Of a DNA stretch of 64,000 nucleotides, positions 44,734 to 53,929 are shown piece by piece (within the stretch, counting starts at the first letter, position 1; each line of letters starts with the position of its first letter). The stretch comes from PBB1 sp031390425 (lineage in GTDB: Bacteria; Pseudomonadota; Gammaproteobacteria; Burkholderiales; Burkholderiaceae_C). The stretch lies in contig JANMTL010000297.1 of assembly GCA_031390425.1 (NCBI GenBank), positions 1 to 64,000 on the forward strand, read 5' to 3'. The position numbers and the translations under genes are program-made. The notes under the pieces were generated by a model. That model did no database searches. It worked only from the letters and a program-made list of their open reading frames with translations, and was not told the origin of the DNA.

Positions 44734-44868
44734 CGCCACCGGCTGAACCACGCCGGAGCGATAGCCAAAACAAATCCCTTTGATTTTTTCAATTCATAAA
44801 CAACATCAGTCAGCGCACCTATCATTTGCGGGCCATTTCACGGCGACCCACCGCAACAGGAGACTCCC

Positions 44869-45432
44869 ATGTCATTGATCAACACCACCATCAAGCCATT
44901 CACCGCCACCGTTTACCAAAACGGCAAGTTCTTCGACATCACGCAAGACACACTCAAGGGCAAATGGTCGGCCTTCGTTTTCTACCCGGCCGACTTCACC
45001 TTCGTGTGCCCGACCGAACTGGAAGACCTGGCCGACAACTACGCGCACTTCCAGAAGCTGGGCGTCGAGATCTACGGCATTTCGACCGACACGCACTTCA
45101 CCCACAAGGGCTGGGCCGACGCGTCACCGGCGATCAAGAAGGTCAAGTACCCGCTGGTCGGCGACCCGACCGGCACGCTGTCGCGCAATTTCGGCGTGAT
45201 GATCGAAGAAGCCGGCCTCGCGCTGCGCGGCACCTTCGTGATCAACCCCGAAGGCCAGATCAAGGTGCTGGAAGTGCTGGATCTGGGCATCGGCCGTGAC
45301 GCGCAAGAGTTGCTGCGCAAGATCAAGGCGGCCCAGTACGTGGCCTCGCACCCGGGTGAGGTCTGCCCTGCCAAGTGGAGCGAAGGCGCCAAGACGCTGA
45401 CCCCGTCGCTCGACCTGGTCGGCAAGATCTGA
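44869..45432 (+). CDS. ahpC: Alkyl hydroperoxide reductase subunit C (peroxiredoxin)
   Basis: Typical 2-Cys peroxiredoxin of 187 aa that reduces H2O2 and organic hydroperoxides in the cytosol and is recycled by AhpF. The peroxidatic Cys47 lies in DFTFVCPTELEDLAD and the resolving Cys in HPGEVCPAKW near residue 166; the GGLG-like and YF-type helix sensitivity region is not examined. An AGGAG box is six bases before the ATG. The 135-bp upstream region is A+T-rich for this window and probably carries the promoter; I could not find a convincing four-part OxyR site. ahpF follows 141 bp downstream. Confidence 0.96.
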   Translation: MSLINTTIKPFTATVYQNGKFFDITQDTLKGKWSAFVFYPADFTFVCPTELEDLADNYAHFQKLGVEIYGISTDTHFTHKGWADASPAIKKVKYPLVGDPTGTLSRNFGVMIEEAGLALRGTFVINPEGQIKVLEVLDLGIGRDAQELLRKIKAAQYVASHPGEVCPAKWSEGAKTLTPSLDLVGKI

Positions 45433-45573
45433 TCGGAAACCCCGGTCGCAGGTGATCGCCCGGTGAACCTCATCGGGTGGTTTTCATCCGCCGCGCGCCC
45501 ACAAAGCGGGCGGCGGACCTGAATGGCGTTTGATCGAGGCGCAGGCATTCGTCACCGCACAAGGACACACACC

Positions 45574-47154
45574 ATGTTGGAAGACACCCTCAAGGCCCAA
45601 TTGCAGGCCTACCTCGAACGCGTGAAGATTCCGTTCGAGATCGTCGCTTCGCTGGACGACAGCGACGCTTCGCAGGAGATGCGCGGCTTGCTGGAAGACG
45701 TCATCGGCCTGTGCGACAAGATCACCCTGAAGACCGATGGCAGCGACGCCCGAAAGCCGTCGTTCACGCTGGCCCGCATCGGCGAGGCGCCGCGGGTGCG
45801 TTTTGCCGCGATCCCGCTGGGGCACGAATTCACGTCGCTGGTGCTGGCGCTGCTGCAGGTGGGTGGACACCCGGCGAAGGTCGAGGCCGAGCTGATCGAG
45901 CAGATCAAGAACCTCGAGGGCGATTTCCGCTTCGAGACCTACGTCTCGCTGAGTTGTCACAACTGCCCGGACGTGGTCCAGGCGCTGAACCTGATGGCGG
46001 TGCTGAACCCGCGCATCCAGCACGTCACGATCGACGGCGGGCTGTATCAGAACGAAGTCGAGGACCGCCAGGTGTTGGCGGTGCCGATGGTGTTTTTGAA
46101 CGGCGAACATTTCGGCCAGGGCCGCATGGAAGCCGAAGAAATCGTCGCCAAGCTCGACACCGGCGCGGCGGCCCGCGATGCGATCAAGATGAGCGCCAAA
46201 GCGCCGTACGACGTGTTGATCGTCGGTGGTGGCCCGGCCGGTGCGGCGGCGTCGGTGTACGCGGCGCGCAAGGGCATCCGCACCGGCGTGATGGCCGAAC
46301 GATTCGGTGGCCAGACGCTGGACACGCTTGGCATCGAAAATTTCATCTCGGTGCTGGAGACCGACGGCCCCAAGTTTGCGATGGCGCTCGAGCAGCACGC
46401 AAAACAGTACGGCGTCGAGATCATGAATTTGCAGCGTGCCGACAAGCTGATGCTGCCCGACCCGGCGACCGGCCTGATCGAGGTGAAGCTCGCGAATGGC
46501 GGATCGTTGAAAAGCAAGACGGTGATCCTGTCGACCGGCGCGCGCTGGCGCGAAATCAATGTGCCCGGCGAGCAGGAATACCGCAACCACGGCGTGGCCT
46601 ACTGCCCGCACTGCGACGGCCCGCTGTTCAAGGGCAAGCGCGTCGCAGTGATTGGCGGCGGCAATTCCGGCGTCGAGGCAGCGATCGACCTCGCCGGCAT
46701 CGTCGGCGCGGTGACGCTGATCGAATTCGGCGAGCAGCTTCGCGCAGATGCGGTGCTGGTCAGCAAGCTGAAGAGTCTGGCCAACGTGACCATCCACACG
46801 CAAGCGCAGACGACCGAGATCACCGGCGACGGCGCCAAGGTCAACGGCCTGAGCTACACCCACCGCACCAGCGGTTCGGCGCACCACATCGAACTCGAAG
46901 GCGTGTTCGTGCAGATCGGTCTGGTGCCGAACTCCGAGTGGCTCAAAGGAACGCTCGAGCTGTCGCGCCACGGGGAGATCGTCGTCGATGCGCGTGGCCA
47001 GACCTCGGTGCCCGGCGTCTTCGCGGCCGGCGACGTGACGACCACCCCGTTCAAGCAGATCATCATCGCCACCGGCGAGGGTGCGAAGGCCGCGCTGAGC
47101 GCGTTCGACCACCTGATTCGGTCGTCGGTGCCGGAGGCGGCTGTCGCGGCTTGA
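45574..47154 (+). CDS. ahpF: Alkyl hydroperoxide reductase subunit F
   Basis: NADH-dependent flavoprotein disulfide reductase, 526 aa, that re-reduces AhpC. The N-terminal tandem thioredoxin-like domain has the CxxC at Cys128/Cys131 (SLSCHNCPDVVQ). The thioredoxin-reductase-like part has the FAD motif VLIVGGGPAGAAASVY, active Cys344/Cys347 (YCPHCDG), the NAD(P) motif VIGGGNSGVEAAIDLAG and the C-terminal FAD stretch GVFAAGDVTTTPFKQI. The ATG has AAGGA upstream. It is probably cotranscribed with ahpC and ends before a strong terminator. Confidence 0.96.
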   Translation: MLEDTLKAQLQAYLERVKIPFEIVASLDDSDASQEMRGLLEDVIGLCDKITLKTDGSDARKPSFTLARIGEAPRVRFAAIPLGHEFTSLVLALLQVGGHPAKVEAELIEQIKNLEGDFRFETYVSLSCHNCPDVVQALNLMAVLNPRIQHVTIDGGLYQNEVEDRQVLAVPMVFLNGEHFGQGRMEAEEIVAKLDTGAAARDAIKMSAKAPYDVLIVGGGPAGAAASVYAARKGIRTGVMAERFGGQTLDTLGIENFISVLETDGPKFAMALEQHAKQYGVEIMNLQRADKLMLPDPATGLIEVKLANGGSLKSKTVILSTGARWREINVPGEQEYRNHGVAYCPHCDGPLFKGKRVAVIGGGNSGVEAAIDLAGIVGAVTLIEFGEQLRADAVLVSKLKSLANVTIHTQAQTTEITGDGAKVNGLSYTHRTSGSAHHIELEGVFVQIGLVPNSEWLKGTLELSRHGEIVVDARGQTSVPGVFAAGDVTTTPFKQIIIATGEGAKAALSAFDHLIRSSVPEAAVAA

Positions 47155-47186
47155 ATCGCGGCAGACGGCTCACGGCGACCGATGCC

Positions 47187-47214
47187 AAAGGCCACCCTCG
47201 GGTGGCCTTTTTTT
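47187..47214. terminator. Bidirectional intrinsic terminator between ahpF and vapC
   Basis: AAAGGCCACC (47187-47196) pairs perfectly with GGTGGCCTTT (47201-47210) over a CTCG loop, followed on the plus strand by a run of seven T. The A-rich left foot means the same hairpin could also stop the converging vapC transcript. Confidence 0.9.
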
Positions 47215-47637
47215 CTAGCGCGGCGTCAGCAGCGGAATGACCTTGCGGCCGTGCCGTCGGTAGACCTGGAAATCGGCATCCAGCGTGAAGATGCGGCAGC
47301 GCGGGTACAGCTCGCTCATGCGCACCAGGCACGCATCGGCCAGCGATGCGGGAACGTTGTCGTAGCGCTCGAACAGCGACTGCACCGCCGCGATCTCGTC
47401 GCCCAGCGCCATGCCCACGCACACCACACCACGCGCCATCAGGTTCAATGCCTTGGCGGGGTCGTGACCGCCACGCGCCAGCAAAAAGCAGGTTTCCGCC
47501 ACCACCGCTTCACAGGTCAGCAGCGGGCCGGTGATCTGTGCGAACTGGGCGCGCGACCATTCGTGAAACGCGTCGTCACGGCAGTGCAATGCCACCCACG
47601 GCCCAGTGTCCAGCAGCACCGTGGCCGCATCGCTCAC
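47215..47637 (-). CDS. PIN-domain toxin (VapC family)
   Basis: A 140-aa PIN-domain ribonuclease. The expected acidic residues are visible: Asp in TVLLDTGPWVAL, Glu in CEAVVAETCFLLA, Asp in SLADACLVRM and Asp in LDADFQVYRR. It overlaps the antitoxin stop by four bases (ATGA at 47634-47637), so translation is coupled. VapC toxins usually cleave tRNA or rRNA loops; the target here is unknown. The stop codon abuts the bidirectional terminator shared with ahpF. Confidence 0.85.
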   Translation of the reverse strand: MSDAATVLLDTGPWVALHCRDDAFHEWSRAQFAQITGPLLTCEAVVAETCFLLARGGHDPAKALNLMARGVVCVGMALGDEIAAVQSLFERYDNVPASLADACLVRMSELYPRCRIFTLDADFQVYRRHGRKVIPLLTPR

Positions 47638-47891
47638 CGTTCGCCGAAGCCGTCGAGGTGACGCGGGTGGCTGGACAAGTCGGTCGGGCCGCCGCCGAAG
47701 CAGCCCACGAGGTCGCCTGCCAGCGCCAGCGCAGACGGCGGCAGCGTGCCGCCGTCCTGCGGCCCGCCGGGCACCAGGTAGGCGGTCACCGCGCGGCGCA
47801 CCAATTCAGATTTGGTGAGCTGGGCCCGCGTGCTGGCCGCAGACAGGGCGGCGTCCAATCCGGCCGACAGTTTGATGGTCAAGGTGTTCAT
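47634..47891 (-). CDS. Ribbon-helix-helix antitoxin
   Basis: An 85-aa protein whose first 45 residues look like a ribbon-helix-helix DNA-binding domain (MNTLTIKLSAGLDAALSAAS, LTKSELVRRAVTAYL). The C-terminal tail, disordered-looking, would bind and neutralise the VapC toxin encoded in overlap downstream. ATG 47891 has AGGA at about eight bases; an upstream extension to 47915 is less likely. Such antitoxins normally repress their own operon, and the operator should lie between 47892 and 47921, a very short space next to the uvrA stop. Confidence 0.82.
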   Translation of the reverse strand: MNTLTIKLSAGLDAALSAASTRAQLTKSELVRRAVTAYLVPGGPQDGGTLPPSALALAGDLVGCFGGGPTDLSSHPRHLDGFGER

Positions 47892-47921
47892 GGGGAATGT
47901 CCTACCTGTAGGCAAGCGATC

Positions 47922-50900
47922 TTACCGTGACACAACGCTCCGCGCCAGCACCGGCCGCAGCGCGACACCGGTGTGGCTGGCGGCGACCGTCACCAAGCCT
48001 TCCGGCGTCGCGGCGGCCACCACGCGGCCACCGTGCGTGCCGCCTTCGGGACCGAGGTCGATCACCCAATCCGCTTCGGCGATCACGTCCAAATCGTGCT
48101 CGATCACCACCACGCTGTGGCCGCCATCGACCAGCCGGTGCAGCACGCGGATCAGCTTTTCGACATCGGCCATGTGCAGGCCGACCGTCGGCTCGTCGAG
48201 TACGTACAAGGTGTGTGGTGATCTGTTGCCGCGTTTGCCGACATCGTCGCGCACCTTGGTCAGCTCGGTGACCAGCTTCAGGCGCTGCGCCTCGCCGCCA
48301 CTCAATGTCGGTGACGGCTGCCCCAGCGTCAGGTAGCCCAGGCCCACGTCCTTCATCAAGCGCAGCGGGTGGCTGATGGTGGGCATGCTGGCGAAGAAAT
48401 CGACGGCCTCGTCGATTTCCATTTTCAGCACGTCGCCGATGTTCTTGCCGCGCCACGTCACCGCCAGTGTCTCGGGATTGAAGCGCTGACCGTGGCACGC
48501 CTCGCACGGCACCTTCACATCGGGCAGAAAGATCATCTCGATCGTGCGCATGCCCTGGCCCTCGCAGGCTGGGCATCTTCCTTCGCCGGTGTTGAAGCTG
48601 AAGCGATTCGGTGCGTAGCCGCGCGCGCGCGACTCCAGCGTGTCGGCAAACAGCTTGCGGATCGTGTCCCAGAAACCGATGTAGGTGGCCGGGCAGCTGC
48701 GCGGGGTCTTGCCGATCGGCGTCTGGTCGACTTCAAGCACCCGGTCGATGTAGCCCCAGCCGTCGATCTGCTCGCAGCCTTGCCACTTCGGCGAGCCACC
48801 CTTCAGGTTGATGAACTGCAGGTTCGCCAGCAGCACATCGCGCGCGAGCGTGGATTTGCCCGAGCCGCTGACACCGGTAATCGCGACCAGCCGCTTCAGC
48901 GGCACGTCGATCGTCACCTGCTGCAGGTTGTGTAGCGTCGCGCCTTGGATGGTCAGCCGCCGGTTGGCCTCGGACTCGCGTGGCCCGGCTGCGTCGGCTG
49001 CCGACACCTCGCGCCGCTTTTGCAGCGGGTGGATCAGCGGGTGAGCCAGCAAGCGGCCGGTCTGCGAATCCGGCGCATTCGCCAGATCGGCGACCGTCCC
49101 CTGCGCCACCAGCCGACCACCCCGGCTGCCCGCACCGGGCCCGATGTCGATCAGGTGATCGGCGCGGCGGATCGTGTCCTCGTCGTGCTCGACCACGACC
49201 AGCGTGTTGCCCTTGTCGCTGAGCGTCTTCAGCGCCTTCAGCAAAATCTGGTTGTCGCGCGGGTGCAGACCGATCGTCGGCTCGTCGAGCACGTAGCACA
49301 CGCCCTGCAGGTTGCTGCCGAGCTGCGCAGCCAGCCGTATGCGCTGCGCCTCGCCGCCGCTGAGCGTCGGCGCCGCGCGGTCGAGCGTCAGGTAGCCGAG
49401 TCCGACTTCTTCGAGGAATTCGAGCCGGCCGCGGATCTCGCTGACCACGTCGCGCGCGATCTCCGCATCACGGCCGGTGAGCTTCAGCGAATCGATCCAT
49501 TCGCGTGCGCCGGCCACCGACCACTGCGCGATCCACGCGATCGAGTGGCCCTCGAACGTGACCTTGCGCGACACCGGGTTGAGCCGGGTTCCGGCGCAGT
49601 CGGGACACGGTTCATCAATGAGTCCTTCGGCCTCGCTTTCCTCCGACGGAAAGCTCTGTTCGCGGCCTTTGTCGCTGTCGTCGCGCACCGAGTCGTCGTA
49701 GACCTTGCGCTGTTCGCGCGTCAGCGCCAGCCCCGTGCCGACGCAGGTGCAGCACCAGCCGTGCTTGCTGTTGTAGCTGAACATGCGCGGGTCGAGCTCG
49801 GGGTAGCTGGTGCCGCAGGTGGGGCACGCGCGTTTGGTCGAAAACACCTTGACGCGACCGATGCCTGCTGTGGACGACGCGTTGCGCATCGCTTCGGTCA
49901 GGCCGTTCAGCGGCGTCAGCAGGTGCATCACGCCCTTGCCGATGTCGAGCGCCTTTGCCAGCGCGGCGCGCAGCTCGCGCTCGCGGTCGGCGCTGATGAG
50001 GATGTCGGCGACCGGCAGTTCGAGTGTGTGTTCCTTGAAGCGGTCGAGCCGCGGCCATGGCTCGACCGGCAGGAACTCGCCATCGACGCGCAGGTGGGTG
50101 TGGCCGCGGGCCTTCGCCCATTTTGCGAGGTCGGTGTAGACGCCTTTGCGTGCCACGACCAGCGGCGCGAGCAGGCCGACATGCTCGCCCAGATATCCAC
50201 CCAACTTCGGATCTCGCAACAGTTGCGCGGCGATGCTCTCGGCCGACTGCGGCCGCACCTCGGCACCGTCCTTCACGCAATGCTGCAGCCCGAGCTTGAC
50301 GTACAGCAGCCGCAGGAAATGCCACACCTCGGTGGTCGTCGCGACCGTGCTTTTGCGCCCGCCGCGGCTCAAGCGCTGCTCGATCGCGACCGTCGGCGGG
50401 ATGCCGTACACCGCATCGACCTCGGGCCGCCCGGCCGGCTGCACGATGCTGCGCGCGTAGGCGTTCAGGCTTTCGAGGTAGCGGCGCTGGCCCTCGTTGA
50501 ACAGGATGTCGAAGGCCAGCGTGCTTTTGCCCGAGCCCGACACGCCGGTGACGACGGTGAACCGGCCGCGCGGGATGTTCACGTCCAGCGACTTCAGGTT
50601 GTGCTCGCGCGCATTGACGATGCGGATGCAATCGTCATTCAGGTTCTCGATGCGGAGGGACTCATCAACAACGGCCCGCTCGGAGCGCGCCGCCTTCAGC
50701 AGCAATTGCAACGGCACGCCTTCTTCGACCGCCAACCCGCCCAGCCCCATGGCCCGGTCGTAATCGACCAGCGCCTTGCCCGTGTGCGAAGTCGGGTGCC
50801 GCTTCACATCGGCCGGCGTGCCGGTGCACACGACCAGCCCGCCGCCCTCGCCGCCTTCCGGGCCCAGATCGATCAGCCAGTCCGACGCGTTGACGACGTC

Positions 50901-53729
50901 GAGGTTGTGCTCGATCACGATGATCGAATGGCCCGCGTCCAGCAGCTTGCGGAACGCGCGCATCAGCTTCGCGATGTCGTCGAAGTGCAGGCCGGTGGTC
51001 GGCTCGTCGAACATGAACAGCGTGCCCTTCTTCGCCACCGGCTGGCGGCTCGAGGTCGCGCGGTTCGCTGATTCGGCGAGAAAGGCCGCCAGCTTCAAGC
51101 GCTGCGCTTCGCCACCGCTCAACGTCGGCACCGGCTGGCCGAGCTTCACGTATTCGAGGCCGACATCGACGATCGGCTGAAGCACGCGCAGCACTTCGCG
51201 GTCGCTGGCGAACAACTGCACCGCTTCGCTGACGGTGAGGTCAAGCACGTCGGCCACCGACAGGTCGCGCGTCACTTCGCCGGGCAGGCGCCGATCGATC
51301 TTGACTTCGAGCAGCTCGCGTCGAAAGCGCCGACCGTCGCAATCGGGGCAGCGCAGATACACGTCGCTGAGGAATTGCATCTCGACATGCTCGAAGCCCG
51401 AGCCGCCGCAGGTCGCACAGCGCCCGTCGCCCGCGTTGAAGCTGAACATGCCGGGCCCGTAGCCGCGCTGCTGCGCCAACGGCGACGCGGCGAACAGCTT
51501 GCGGATCTCGTCGAACGCGCCGACATAGCTGGCCGGATTGGAGCGCGCGGTCTTGCCGATCGGCGACTGGTCGACGAACACCGCTTCGCTGAGCCAGTCT
51601 GCGCCCAGCAGCCGGTCGTGCGCACCCGGCGCATCGCTGGCCTTGCCGAAGTGGCGCGCCAGCGCGGGGTACAGCACGTCCTGGATCAAGGTCGATTTGC
51701 CCGAGCCCGACACGCCAGTGACGGTGACCAAGTGCTGCAAGGGGAACTCGACGGTCACGTCGCGCAGGTTGTGGTCGCGCGCGCCTTCGACGATCAGCCT
51801 CGGCGTCGCGGCCGTGACAAGGCGCGTGAAGCCGCTGCCGATGTGCTTGCGCCCGCCGAGGTAGGCGCCGGTCAGCGTGTCGGCGTCGCGGATGGCCTCG
51901 GGCGTGCCGTCGAAGACGATCTGCCCGCCGCGCTCGCCCGGGCCCGGGCCCATGTCGATCAGCCGGTCGGCGGCCAGCATCACCGCCGGGTCGTGTTCGA
52001 CCACCACCAGCGTGTTGCCCGCGTCGCGCAGCCGGTGCATCGCTTCGATGATGCGGTTCATGTCACGCGGGTGCAGGCCGATGCTGGGCTCGTCGAGCAC
52101 GAACATCGTGTTGACGAGGCTCGTGCCCAGCGCGGTGGTCAGGTTGATGCGCTGCACCTCGCCGCCGCTGAGCGTGCGGCTTTGCCGATCCAGCGTCAGG
52201 TAGCCCAGGCCGACATCGCAGAGGTATCTGAGTCGGGTGCGGATTTCGTCGAGAAGCAGCGTCAGTGCTGCGTTGACTCCGTCGGCCTTTTGGCGGGAGG
52301 GGTCCAACGCAAACAGCCGATCGAAAAATCGCCGCAAGCGGGCTATCGGCAGCAGCATCAGGTCATGCACCGTCAGCCCAGGCAGCGCTTCGAGCTGCTC
52401 GCGCGACCAGGCGGCACCGGCAGGTAAAGAGCGCAGCGACGGCGCCATCACCGCATCGGCATCGGCCTGCGTGCCGAGCCGCCACAGCAGCGCTTCGGTC
52501 TTCAAGCGCGCGCCGCCGCAACTGCCGCAGGGCGTGTAGCTGCGGTACTTCGACAGCAGCACGCGGATGTGCATCTTGTAGGCCTTGCTCTCCAAATACT
52601 CAAAGAAGCGCTTGACGCCGTACCACTGCTTGTTCCAGTTGCCCTTCCACTGCGGCGAGCCGCCGATGACGAAGTCGCGCTGCGCTTCGTTGAGCTGCGA
52701 CCACGGCGTGTCACGCGGGATGCCGGCCTCTCCCGCGTACTTCAGCAGGTCCTCGAAAGCGTCTTTCCAGGCGGGCGTCATCAGGGTCTTGATGGCGCCC
52801 GAGCGCAGCGTCTTGCGGGGGTCGGGGATCACCAGGTCGTAGTCGACGCCGATGACGCGGCCGAAGCCACGGCAGGTCTCGCAGGCGCCCATGGCCGAGT
52901 TGAAACTGAAGAGCGACGGCTGCGGATCGGTGTAGCGCAGGTCGCTGTCGGGGCAGTGCAGGCCGGTGGAGAAGCGCCAAATTTCTGGAGTGGCTTCTTC
53001 GCCCGCCAGCGCATACACGTTGACGCGTCCGCCGCCGCGCTTCAGCGCCAGCTCGATCGCTTCGACGACGCGGATCTTCTCGGTGGTGTGGATGCGGAAG
53101 CGATCGGCCACCACATCCAACACCTTGCGCGGCCCGGTCGGCGTCGTCACCTCGCGCTCGCCCTGCACCCGGGTGAAGCCGCTGGCGGAGAGCCACTGCT
53201 CGACCTCTTCCGCCGTCGACGCGGCCGGTAACTCGACCGGAAAGGTCAGCACCAACCTCGGGTCGCCTTCAACAGTCCGCGCCATCAGCTCCGCGCAGAT
53301 CGTCTCGGGCGTGTCGTGCCGCACCGGCTGCGCAGTGTGGCGGTCGAACAAATCGGCACCGCGCGCGAACAACAGCTTCAGGTGGTCGTTCAGTTCGGTC
53401 ATCGTGCCGACCGTCGAGCGCGAGGTGCGCACCGGGTTGGTCTGGTCGATCGCAATGGCGGGCGGTACGCCGTCGACCCGGTCGACGGCCGGGCGGTCCA
53501 TGCGGTCGAGAAACTGCCGCGCATAGGCGCTGAAGGTCTCCACATAGCGCCGCTGGCCTTCGGCGTACAGCGTGTCGAACACCAGGCTCGACTTACCCGA
53601 TCCGCTGGGCCCGGTGACCACCGTCATCTCGCCGGTGCGAATGTCGAGGTCGAGGTTCTTCAGGTTGTGCTGGCGGGCGCCGCGGATCCGGATCAGACCC
53701 GTCGAGGGGCGGTGGACACCTGAGGACAT
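47922..53729 (-). CDS. uvrA: Double-length excinuclease UvrA (tandem fusion)
   Basis: A 1935-aa protein made of two complete UvrA units. The first (about 1-1020) has Walker A GPSGSGKSS at 40-48 and signatures LSGGEVQRINL and LSGGEAQRLKL. The second (about 1030-1935) has GVSGSGKSTLAFD and LSGGEAQRIRL, LSGGEAQRLKL, four ATPase modules in all. Zinc-binding CxxC pairs occur in both (CGSCGGARL, CATCGGSG...CPDCDG; CPDCAGTRL, CPACEGQG...CEACHGQ). Normal UvrA is about 940 aa and dimerises, so this may be a fused dimer. Such long UvrA homologues are known in several proteobacteria and usually coexist with a standard UvrA. The start at ATG 53729 is without a strong ribosome site. Confidence 0.92.
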   Translation of the reverse strand: MSSGVHRPSTGLIRIRGARQHNLKNLDLDIRTGEMTVVTGPSGSGKSSLVFDTLYAEGQRRYVETFSAYARQFLDRMDRPAVDRVDGVPPAIAIDQTNPVRTSRSTVGTMTELNDHLKLLFARGADLFDRHTAQPVRHDTPETICAELMARTVEGDPRLVLTFPVELPAASTAEEVEQWLSASGFTRVQGEREVTTPTGPRKVLDVVADRFRIHTTEKIRVVEAIELALKRGGGRVNVYALAGEEATPEIWRFSTGLHCPDSDLRYTDPQPSLFSFNSAMGACETCRGFGRVIGVDYDLVIPDPRKTLRSGAIKTLMTPAWKDAFEDLLKYAGEAGIPRDTPWSQLNEAQRDFVIGGSPQWKGNWNKQWYGVKRFFEYLESKAYKMHIRVLLSKYRSYTPCGSCGGARLKTEALLWRLGTQADADAVMAPSLRSLPAGAAWSREQLEALPGLTVHDLMLLPIARLRRFFDRLFALDPSRQKADGVNAALTLLLDEIRTRLRYLCDVGLGYLTLDRQSRTLSGGEVQRINLTTALGTSLVNTMFVLDEPSIGLHPRDMNRIIEAMHRLRDAGNTLVVVEHDPAVMLAADRLIDMGPGPGERGGQIVFDGTPEAIRDADTLTGAYLGGRKHIGSGFTRLVTAATPRLIVEGARDHNLRDVTVEFPLQHLVTVTGVSGSGKSTLIQDVLYPALARHFGKASDAPGAHDRLLGADWLSEAVFVDQSPIGKTARSNPASYVGAFDEIRKLFAASPLAQQRGYGPGMFSFNAGDGRCATCGGSGFEHVEMQFLSDVYLRCPDCDGRRFRRELLEVKIDRRLPGEVTRDLSVADVLDLTVSEAVQLFASDREVLRVLQPIVDVGLEYVKLGQPVPTLSGGEAQRLKLAAFLAESANRATSSRQPVAKKGTLFMFDEPTTGLHFDDIAKLMRAFRKLLDAGHSIIVIEHNLDVVNASDWLIDLGPEGGEGGGLVVCTGTPADVKRHPTSHTGKALVDYDRAMGLGGLAVEEGVPLQLLLKAARSERAVVDESLRIENLNDDCIRIVNAREHNLKSLDVNIPRGRFTVVTGVSGSGKSTLAFDILFNEGQRRYLESLNAYARSIVQPAGRPEVDAVYGIPPTVAIEQRLSRGGRKSTVATTTEVWHFLRLLYVKLGLQHCVKDGAEVRPQSAESIAAQLLRDPKLGGYLGEHVGLLAPLVVARKGVYTDLAKWAKARGHTHLRVDGEFLPVEPWPRLDRFKEHTLELPVADILISADRERELRAALAKALDIGKGVMHLLTPLNGLTEAMRNASSTAGIGRVKVFSTKRACPTCGTSYPELDPRMFSYNSKHGWCCTCVGTGLALTREQRKVYDDSVRDDSDKGREQSFPSEESEAEGLIDEPCPDCAGTRLNPVSRKVTFEGHSIAWIAQWSVAGAREWIDSLKLTGRDAEIARDVVSEIRGRLEFLEEVGLGYLTLDRAAPTLSGGEAQRIRLAAQLGSNLQGVCYVLDEPTIGLHPRDNQILLKALKTLSDKGNTLVVVEHDEDTIRRADHLIDIGPGAGSRGGRLVAQGTVADLANAPDSQTGRLLAHPLIHPLQKRREVSAADAAGPRESEANRRLTIQGATLHNLQQVTIDVPLKRLVAITGVSGSGKSTLARDVLLANLQFINLKGGSPKWQGCEQIDGWGYIDRVLEVDQTPIGKTPRSCPATYIGFWDTIRKLFADTLESRARGYAPNRFSFNTGEGRCPACEGQGMRTIEMIFLPDVKVPCEACHGQRFNPETLAVTWRGKNIGDVLKMEIDEAVDFFASMPTISHPLRLMKDVGLGYLTLGQPSPTLSGGEAQRLKLVTELTKVRDDVGKRGNRSPHTLYVLDEPTVGLHMADVEKLIRVLHRLVDGGHSVVVIEHDLDVIAEADWVIDLGPEGGTHGGRVVAAATPEGLVTVAASHTGVALRPVLARSVVSR

Positions 53730-53929
53730 GCGGTACTTTCTGACTGCGACTGCGGCGAAACGCCGGATTCTAAAAGTCTGGTGAAACCGCACATCGCCAC
53801 GCGAATAGACATCGCTGGCGGCGTTTGTTACCTGGTTGTTGCACATCGCTGCGCGAAAAGCCCCAGCGGTGGCACACCATCGGTCTAGGGTTCGCCCTGA
53901 CTTTTGATCGATTCCGAGACGCAAGCACC

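Noticed and set aside
44760..44823. GATAG at 44760-44764 and CTATC at 44819-44823 upstream of ahpC as an OxyR site
   Set aside because: The halves are about 55 bp apart and the four regularly spaced ATAG/CTAT elements of an OxyR site are not present.
45484..47112. Long minus-strand open frame opposite ahpF
   Set aside because: ahpF has all expected redox motifs on the plus strand; the antisense translation is compositionally a shadow and has no ribosome site.
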